Assembly (NCBI GenBank): GCA_933207985.1
Contig: OW240921.1
Coordinates: forward strand, 111,116,783 to 111,180,782
Source: Pelobates cultripes
Taxonomy: Eukaryota; Chordata; Amphibia; Anura; Pelobatidae
Reading direction: 5' to 3'
Length of the DNA stretch: 64,000 nt
Below, piece by piece: positions 58,397 to 64,000 of this stretch. The position numbers and the translations under genes are program-made. The stretch's first letter is position 1. Each line of letters opens with the position of its first letter. The notes under the pieces are model-generated. The model saw nothing but the letters and a program-made list of their open reading frames with translations, searched no databases and had not been told where the DNA came from.

Positions 58397-60750
58397 CCCC
58401 TTAGTGACCAGACTGGTTTTAAATTTTCTTACCGTTAAGGACCAGGGCTGTTTTTAAATTTCTGCTGTGTTTTTGTTTAGCTGTAATTTTCCTCTTACTC
58501 ATTTACTGTATCCACACATTATATACTGTTTTTCTTGCCATTAAATTGTCTTTCTAAAGATACCATTATTTACATCATATCATATAATTTACTATAATTT
58601 TTTTTATACAATATAATGAAAAAATAAAAAAACACCTTTTCTAACTTTGACCCCCAAAATCTGTTAAACATTTACAACCGCCATAAAACACCCATGCTAA
58701 ATAGTTTCTAAATTTTGTCCTGAGTTTAGAAATACCCAATGGTAAATGTTCTTAGCTTTTATTTTGCAAGTTATAGGGCAATAAGTACAAGCGTCACTTT
58801 GCTATTTCCAAACCATTTTGTTCAGCAACATCTCCTCAGTACAGTAATACCACCCATGTATAGGTGTGTCGGGTTCTCTGGGGGCTAAAATACCTTATTT
58901 GGAGGGTGTGCATTCCAGTTTTCCAACTTTGAATTTTCAAAGCTGATCATCATGCACCCATGTCCTATTTGGGACATTTGTTAAGCTGGACAATGTAATT
59001 TACCCCCATCAAACCATGTATTTTTGAAAAGTAGACACCCTTAGGTATTTCAAATGGTGGTATTTTAACACTTTCCATGCACTAATTCTACCACCAGTCT
59101 TTGTCAAACCTTTGGGTAGTCCTTTTTTTGTGTTATGTTTCTCTCACATTGTACTTTAGGCATGGATTCTCAGTTCCTGTTATGTGTTACTGACAAAGAA
59201 CACCCCAATATGTGTTCAGCAACATCTCCTGAGTACAACAGTACCCCCAATGTACAGGTTTTATGGGTTTTAGCAAACTTACAGGGGCCATATGTAGGGC
59301 TTTCCTCTTTTCTATGTTTGTACATTGAAGTTTGGCAGATTGGTTTGCGGGGCCTATGTTGCCTTTGAGACCGTATGGCAGCCCAGGAATGAAAATTAAC
59401 CTCATCAGGGCATACCATTTGTAAAAGTAGACAACTCATGGTATTAAAAATGGGGTATGCCCAGTCTTTTTTAGTAGCCACTTAGTCACAAACCCTGGCC
59501 TAAATTAACATTTATATTTGTTTTGTTTTTTTAACACATAAACTGCCATTTCACCAATGATATTATCAATGTAATACATTTTACTGCTCTAAGACACTCA
59601 TATTTGAAGTAGAGTAATGTCTCACGAGTACAACAGTACCTCTCAAGTACAGGTGTTATGGTAATTTGAAAAGTTACAGGGTCACACATAAGATTTGCCA
59701 ATTTCTGTTTTTGTAAATTGCTATTTGCCAGATTGGCTATGTTGCCTTTGAGACGGTATGGCAGCCCAAAAATTAAAACTAACCCCACCATCACATACCA
59801 TTTCCTAAAGGAAGACAACCCAGGGTTTTCAAAATGGGGTATTTCCAGTCTTTTCTAGTAGCCACTTAGTCACAAACGCGGACCAAAGTTGACAGTTTTA
59901 TTAGTTTTTTGCATTTTTTCAAAATAAAAACTGCATTTTTACTGGTGATATCATCGTTGTGATAAGTTTTACTTTTTAAAACCACATATTTGTGGTCAAC
60001 GAAGTCTCCCGAGTATAACAATACCCCCCATGTAAAAGGTGTTTTGGAAAATTACAGGGTCAATATAGGGCTTGTGTCACGACTGCTAGTGTGGTCCAAC
60101 ACGCAGAAACTATGTAAACATATACATACAAAAGGAAAGAAAATAAAAGGACAGAGCGTAAACCGGACCTTAGAATGGCTGGACTAATACGCTAGAGATA
60201 GAGAATGGTCAAAGGGAAAGCCGAGGTCACGGAAGCCAGAAATGCTTAGATACCATTTAAACAAGCCAAGTCAGGGGAACCAGAATTTGGAATAACCAGG
60301 GAAAAGCCAAGATCAGGATACCAGGAAGTAATATTCACAAAGATAAACGCACTCTAGGGAACTAGGAACAGGAAACCACGACAGGGCAAGGTACTGGGGT
60401 GAATTAGGGATTTAAATATCCCTGTCTAGGCTCTGATTGGTCAGAGGGTGACCTCTGACCCCAGAACGTGCATATGCGTTGACATCGTGACGTCACGCGC
60501 ACGTTCGTATAATTTTGGGGGGTGGAGCCATGGATGGACGCGACCTCATGGTCGGCGCCATCTTCAACTTCCCCGAGCGGCGTGGAGGAACGGTTCCCGG
60601 CTCGCCGCTGAGAAGGTAAGCTCAGTGAGTTGGTGCGGTCATGCCGGTCGGGCACGACGCACATGGCGGCGAGCCGGGGACCGTGACAGCTTGCCAATTA
60701 AATTCTCTGGACTGCCTGTCTGGGTTGACAGGCAGGTCCCTCAAATTATA
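58397..60750. repeat. Tandem array of about 390-bp units (four visible)
   Basis: Anchors of the form CTCCnGAGTACAACAGTACC recur at about 58829, 59219, 59614 and 60005, spacing about 385-395. Other shared words: GTTGCCTTTGAGACNGTATG (59361, 59743), TAGTAGCCACTTAGTCACAA (59471, 59858) and GACAACCCAGGGTTTTCAAA with its variant at 59430. The array begins next to a TTAA (58393-58396) with CCCCTTAGTGACCAGACTGG. A solo LTR splits the last unit; the remnant continues as TTGCCAATTAAATTCTCTGG. Confidence 0.85.
60075..60688 (-). mobile_element. Solo LTR, 614 bp, 5-bp duplication
   Basis: TGTCACGACTGC at the left edge and CCGTGACA at the right edge, with GCTTG at 60070-60074 and 60689-60693. On the minus strand it reads TGTCACGG..., then a TGACGTCA word (60489-60496), CCAATCAGAG (CCAAT box, near 60434) and TATTTAAATCC (TATA-like, near 60415), the order expected of an LTR promoter. 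Gypsy-like by style; no internal region. Confidence 0.92.
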
Positions 60751-61439
60751 ATTAATAAAATCAAATAATTATGTAGTTAATAGTTAAATATATATGTCGA
60801 ATGTGTGTGTGTATATAAATATATATATATGAATCCAATATGCTTACACACCAGATTCAATAATATTAGTACACAATCACACAAAAAGTTAATTCAGCGC
60901 GGGTGCAAATGATAATAGTCCACAAGCAGCTTGAACACCAATATGGAGTCTCTCTTTTACGATCAGAAAACTGGATAAAAACAGAGGGGTAGGTGCAGTG
61001 CTTCAGTAATCCCTTGACAAGGTATATGTGGAGAGAACCAGAGAATAAATAATAGTGTAGTATTTTAAAACTGTAGTGGTGATAGGTAAGATAAAAGATG
61101 TGCACTCACACTTTCCTGGAGCTTCAATACAGCTCCAGTATATGCGCATGGGCGGAATAATCCCCGCCTATGAATCAAGTGCAGAGGTAATTCTTCGAAT
61201 TATAGGCCTGGTAGGGGGTATCCTCATAAAAAATAAACAAATAAAAATCCTATATGGTGAAGTATGTAGAGCTATGAAGCAAATGTGGGTAAAAACTATA
61301 AAATGTACACTCACGTGTAATGGAGCCATAAAACCTGGCTCCTCTGATAGCACTTGAAGTGGTATGATTCCCACTCAAGGATACAGGTGTAAATATAAAT
61401 TTTTCTGTCCGTGTATATGTGGAGATAAACAAACAGAAC
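60700..61439. repeat. Unidentified sequence with a duplicated block
   Basis: Two blocks share GTGAAGTATGTAG-like, AAAACTATAAAATGTACACTCAC-like and TGGAGCnnnnTACnGCTCC hairpin features (about 61060-61135 and 61255-61350). These look like two degenerate units of a repeat with period about 200 bases, running into the gap. Not recognised. Confidence 0.45.
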
Positions 61440-61539
61440 NNNNNNNNNNNNNNNNNNNNNNNNNNNNNNNNNNNNNNNNNNNNNNNNNNNNNNNNNNNNN
61501 NNNNNNNNNNNNNNNNNNNNNNNNNNNNNNNNNNNNNNN
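61440..61539. other. Assembly gap, 100 N
   Basis: Exactly 100 N, the conventional placeholder for a gap of unknown size. The sequence resumes inside a G/C-rich minisatellite, so the gap probably hides more of that array and the left part of its host element. Open frames spanning it are meaningless. Confidence 0.98.
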
Positions 61540-62120
61540 CCCCCACCCACCGCTCAGGGGTGGGGGCCAGGGGGGGGGAGGACAGTAGGTTCCCCCCCCC
61601 TTATTGTTTTATTAGGGCCCCCACCCACCGCGCAGGGGTGGGGGCCAGGGGGGGGACAGAAGTTCCCCCCCCCATATCTTTATTTAGGGCCCCCACCCAC
61701 CGCTCAGGGGTGGGGGCCAGGGGCCAGGTTCCCCCCCATCTTTATTTAGGGCCCCCACGGGCATGGGGGGAGTGGGGGGGTTATTAGTTTTTTGTTTGTT
61801 TTTTTACAGTGAGCAGCTATACGCTGCTCACTGCTTACTACACATGCCCCTACTCGCAGTATAGCGAGTAGGGGCATTTAAGTTACTAATAGTAAGTAAT
61901 CTTTACTTAGTATTAGTAAAGTTGGCTGTTAGACCAATTTAGGTCTTTCAGCCTTTTAGTAGATAGCTCCCTGATACTGTGGGAATTAGGGAGTTATCTA
62001 CTAAACGGCTGCAAGATGCAGCCACAGCAATGAATAGGATCAGAGTTTCATTCATTAGAATGAAATTCTGATCCGAATAAAGTGCCGAATTGCGTTCTAA
62101 AAGAAACGAACAGACTGTTG
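61540..62120. mobile_element. Partial hAT-like element, relative of 14751-16749
   Basis: The G/C minisatellite (GGGCCCCCACCCACCG, AGGGGTGGGGGCCAGGGG; about 3 units of about 70 bases to 61760) is followed by ACAGTGAGCAGC, CCCCTACTCGCAGTATAGCG, CTTTACTTAGTATTAGTAAA, AGGTCTTTCAGCC and GGGAATTAGGGAGTTATCTA, in the same order as 16150-16360. After about 62020 the two diverge: here come paired GAATTGCGTTCTAA / TTAGAACGCAATTC words (62087-62145). No right tip recognised. Confidence 0.75.
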
Positions 62121-62698
62121 TCATTCAGTTAGAACGCAATTCTGCAGTTTAGTGTAAAGTGACAGGAAGCATTGTGGGAACACAGAGGGAAGCTAGGGAT
62201 CATGGGAAAATTGCTCTGACCAGCGGAAATGAAGCACACATTGCTCCTCCGCTGGTCAGAGCTGGTCAAGCGGAGGAATCCTCCATAAGGCAAAGAGTCC
62301 CTACTTTGTCTTATGATTTTAAAGAAAACTAAAGAAGACAGGAAGAAAAGAATAACAGATCCTGAGAGAGGGGGAGAAGAGGAAGAGATTGAGGAAAGGT
62401 AAGTTCGGCATGACAGTGCCGCTTTAACTGCTCTTTGATTTGGCAATTTAGTAAATATCCCTAAAAATATACAGGAATCATTCAGAGAAGCAGTCCATCC
62501 ATTTGCCGCACACTGTGTCCAGCATTAAAATACTTTGCATGCTAACATCCAGACGTCAAATAGATAGAATAATTAAATCCAAGTTAGTACATAAAACCTC
62601 GTGGCTCTCTTTCTCACGACCATTGGTAGGCGAGGAAATTGTAAAATATAAACTGAGCAATTTTGTAGGGGCAGAGTCTATGCCCCAATATTACTTTA
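62121..62698. other. Hairpins, otherwise unrecognised
   Basis: GCTCTGACCAGCGGA and its inverse (62211-62260) form a hairpin. A purine-rich part follows at 62330-62400 and ends in AGGTAAGTTCGG. Probably the rest of the same or a related element. No gene. Confidence 0.4.
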
Positions 62699-62702
62699 TT
62701 AA

Positions 62703-63307
62703 AGGGTTACTTTAACCCGTTATATAACGTTGTTTTAATACGTTTACAATGCCCTACTTAGCATTGATCACTAGCTTCCTCTCCTTATAGTCTAACAAAA
62801 TAAAGTATCACATTACCTGGAATCCAACTCCAAAGATCTCCATACTGGTTTTCATGCTGCCGTCAATGTCACCGCTGCTCATTCGTGGTCCAGTCCTATG
62901 GGCTCAGATCTCGCACCTGAGCCCAGTAGTGCAGTGAAGTAGGGGGTAGGTAGAGAATTTTAAAACTTTGTTGCAGAGAGGTGGGGAGGGAGCGCATGAA
63001 GAGAGGCAATATCAAGGCTTCTCCCTTGCAGACAGTGCTGCAAGGAAGAAGATCATTACCTTCCAAGGAGGCGACGGCGAAACCACCAAGCAAACTTTTG
63101 CACTTTAAGGGGACAGCAACCATTAATGTGCACATTACCTAGTTAAAGTGCGGAAAAATCTCGATTCCGCACTTTAACGTAGCAAATCAGTTAATGTGCA
63201 TATTAACTAGGTAATGTGCACATTAACTGATTTCTCACCTTAACGGTAACATATACACTAAATCTGCTTCATTAAGCTAAAGTTGTTTTGGTGCTTACAG
63301 TATTCCT
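62703..63307. mobile_element. TTAA-flanked MITE
   Basis: TTAA at 62699-62702 and 63308-63311. The tips are AGGGTTACTTTAAC and, inward from the right, AGGAATACTGTAAGCACC. The right sub-end shares CTTCATTAAGCTAAAGTTGT with family B (2838-3371). It contains a hairpin GTTAAAGTGCGGA / TCCGCACTTTAAC near 63143-63178 and a second inverted pair TTAATGTGCACATTACCTAG near 63124-63225. Confidence 0.8.
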
Positions 63308-63311
63308 TTAA

Positions 63312-64000
63312 TTTTATCCAATATTGATGTTTTAATTGACATTTTGCAACTTAAGTCAATTGTAGAACTTTGTTATTTATTCCAATTGATATATTTGTCT
63401 TTTGCCTCAATAACCCCTCTAACACAGTATTTTCTGGTAATTCATACTACATCTATGCTTCACTCCCGCTGTACATTTATTGTGTGCTGAACTACCCTTA
63501 TCGTTCATAGATAACTGCAAACATCACTTGTTTTGATAATTTGTTTTTACTTTTAAGAGCCTTGTATTTGTTTTCTGTTCTCCATTTAACAATAGGATTC
63601 CAGAGATAACTACACATGAACTGAGGAGGGTCAAGGCGTCTATTTACATTCTATCAAAACAATGTCAGCCTTGGCCAGATGTTTCAAAATAACATTTTCC
63701 ATCTTAGGAAATTCCACAAATTTAATGAATTGGTTGCTTTTATTATATCTTTAAATGCTAACATTTAAGTTATGTTTTTTTTTTGTTTTATTTCTTTATT
63801 ATTATTTTTTATTTTAAAAGGAGAGAAATAATGTATTATTCTTGAAAGATGAGCCAGTTAACCTTGAGTTCCATAACCTATGACAGCATTTACCCTGAAC
63901 CACAACTATCCCTTCATGGAATACTGAGAAAATAACATCAGCCAAAAGCTTTGCATGGAATAACCTTCAGCTTGGAACTTTGCATAATATTTGGAGATTA
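63312..64000. other. No gene seen
   Basis: No recognised repeat. T/A runs near 63775-63820. The last 150 bases or so have a more mixed composition and might be conserved non-coding DNA. Confidence 0.4.

Noticed and set aside
58397..60077. 390-bp units considered as a duplicated gene family
   Set aside because: No shared open frame between units; words are conserved irrespective of frame.
61250..61787. Open frames spanning 61440-61539
   Set aside because: They read through 100 unknown bases of an assembly gap.

Overview
The window looks like non-coding, repeat-dominated DNA from a large vertebrate genome, most likely a frog. The basis is the repeat mix: a DIRS-type tyrosine-recombinase retrotransposon, L2/CR1-like LINE fragments, several Tc1-like elements, many hAT-like elements with 8-bp target duplications, TTAA-flanked hairpin MITEs and Gypsy-like solo LTRs. 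The species cannot be fixed from sequence alone. I see no convincing host protein-coding gene. The longest open frames lie in low-complexity arrays, and the only recognisable proteins are broken transposon proteins. One weak candidate host exon is noted near 40.2-40.45 kb.

Layout. 0-11.6 kb: TTAA-type MITEs (1.1, 2.8, 4.9, 6.3 kb), LINE tails, a complete non-autonomous hAT (6.95-7.98 kb), an orphan LTR end (9.6-9.9 kb), a tRNA-derived SINE (10.1-10.3 kb) and an L1/Tx1-like ORF1 relic (11.0-11.5 kb). 11.8-13.3 kb: a foldback and a long purine tract. 13.27-18.55 kb: a DIRS element with inverted ends, an internal complementary region and a decayed recombinase; its RT is deleted and a 2-kb hAT-like element is inserted in its RNase H region. 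20-26 kb: a hairpin hAT MITE, an L2 fragment, a CR1-like ORF2 fragment and two MITEs. 26-30 kb: no recognised feature. 30.1-34.7 kb: a near-complete Tc1-like element, a second Tc1 end, a hairpin, a hAT with a large palindrome, and a MITE. 35-37.2 kb: a GA/CA-rich hAT-like element. 38.9-45.5 kb: two related solo LTRs, one split by a hAT. 46-53 kb: LINE and Tc1 relics and CA-rich arrays. 53.2-57 kb: an L2 fragment and a second copy of the 42.6-kb hAT family. 58.4-60.7 kb: a tandem array of about 390-bp units split by a solo LTR. 61.44-61.54 kb: a 100-N assembly gap in G/C-rich repeats. 62.7-63.3 kb: a last TTAA MITE.

No cellular pathway is encoded here. The value of the window is as a record of nested insertions. 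In several places the pre-insertion site can be read directly: a TTAA insertion proved by the intact arm of a palindrome, and perfect 8-bp or 5-bp duplications around hAT elements and LTRs. Several hAT-like elements carry long strand-asymmetric tandem arrays, and two copies of one family carry unrelated arrays at the same internal place.
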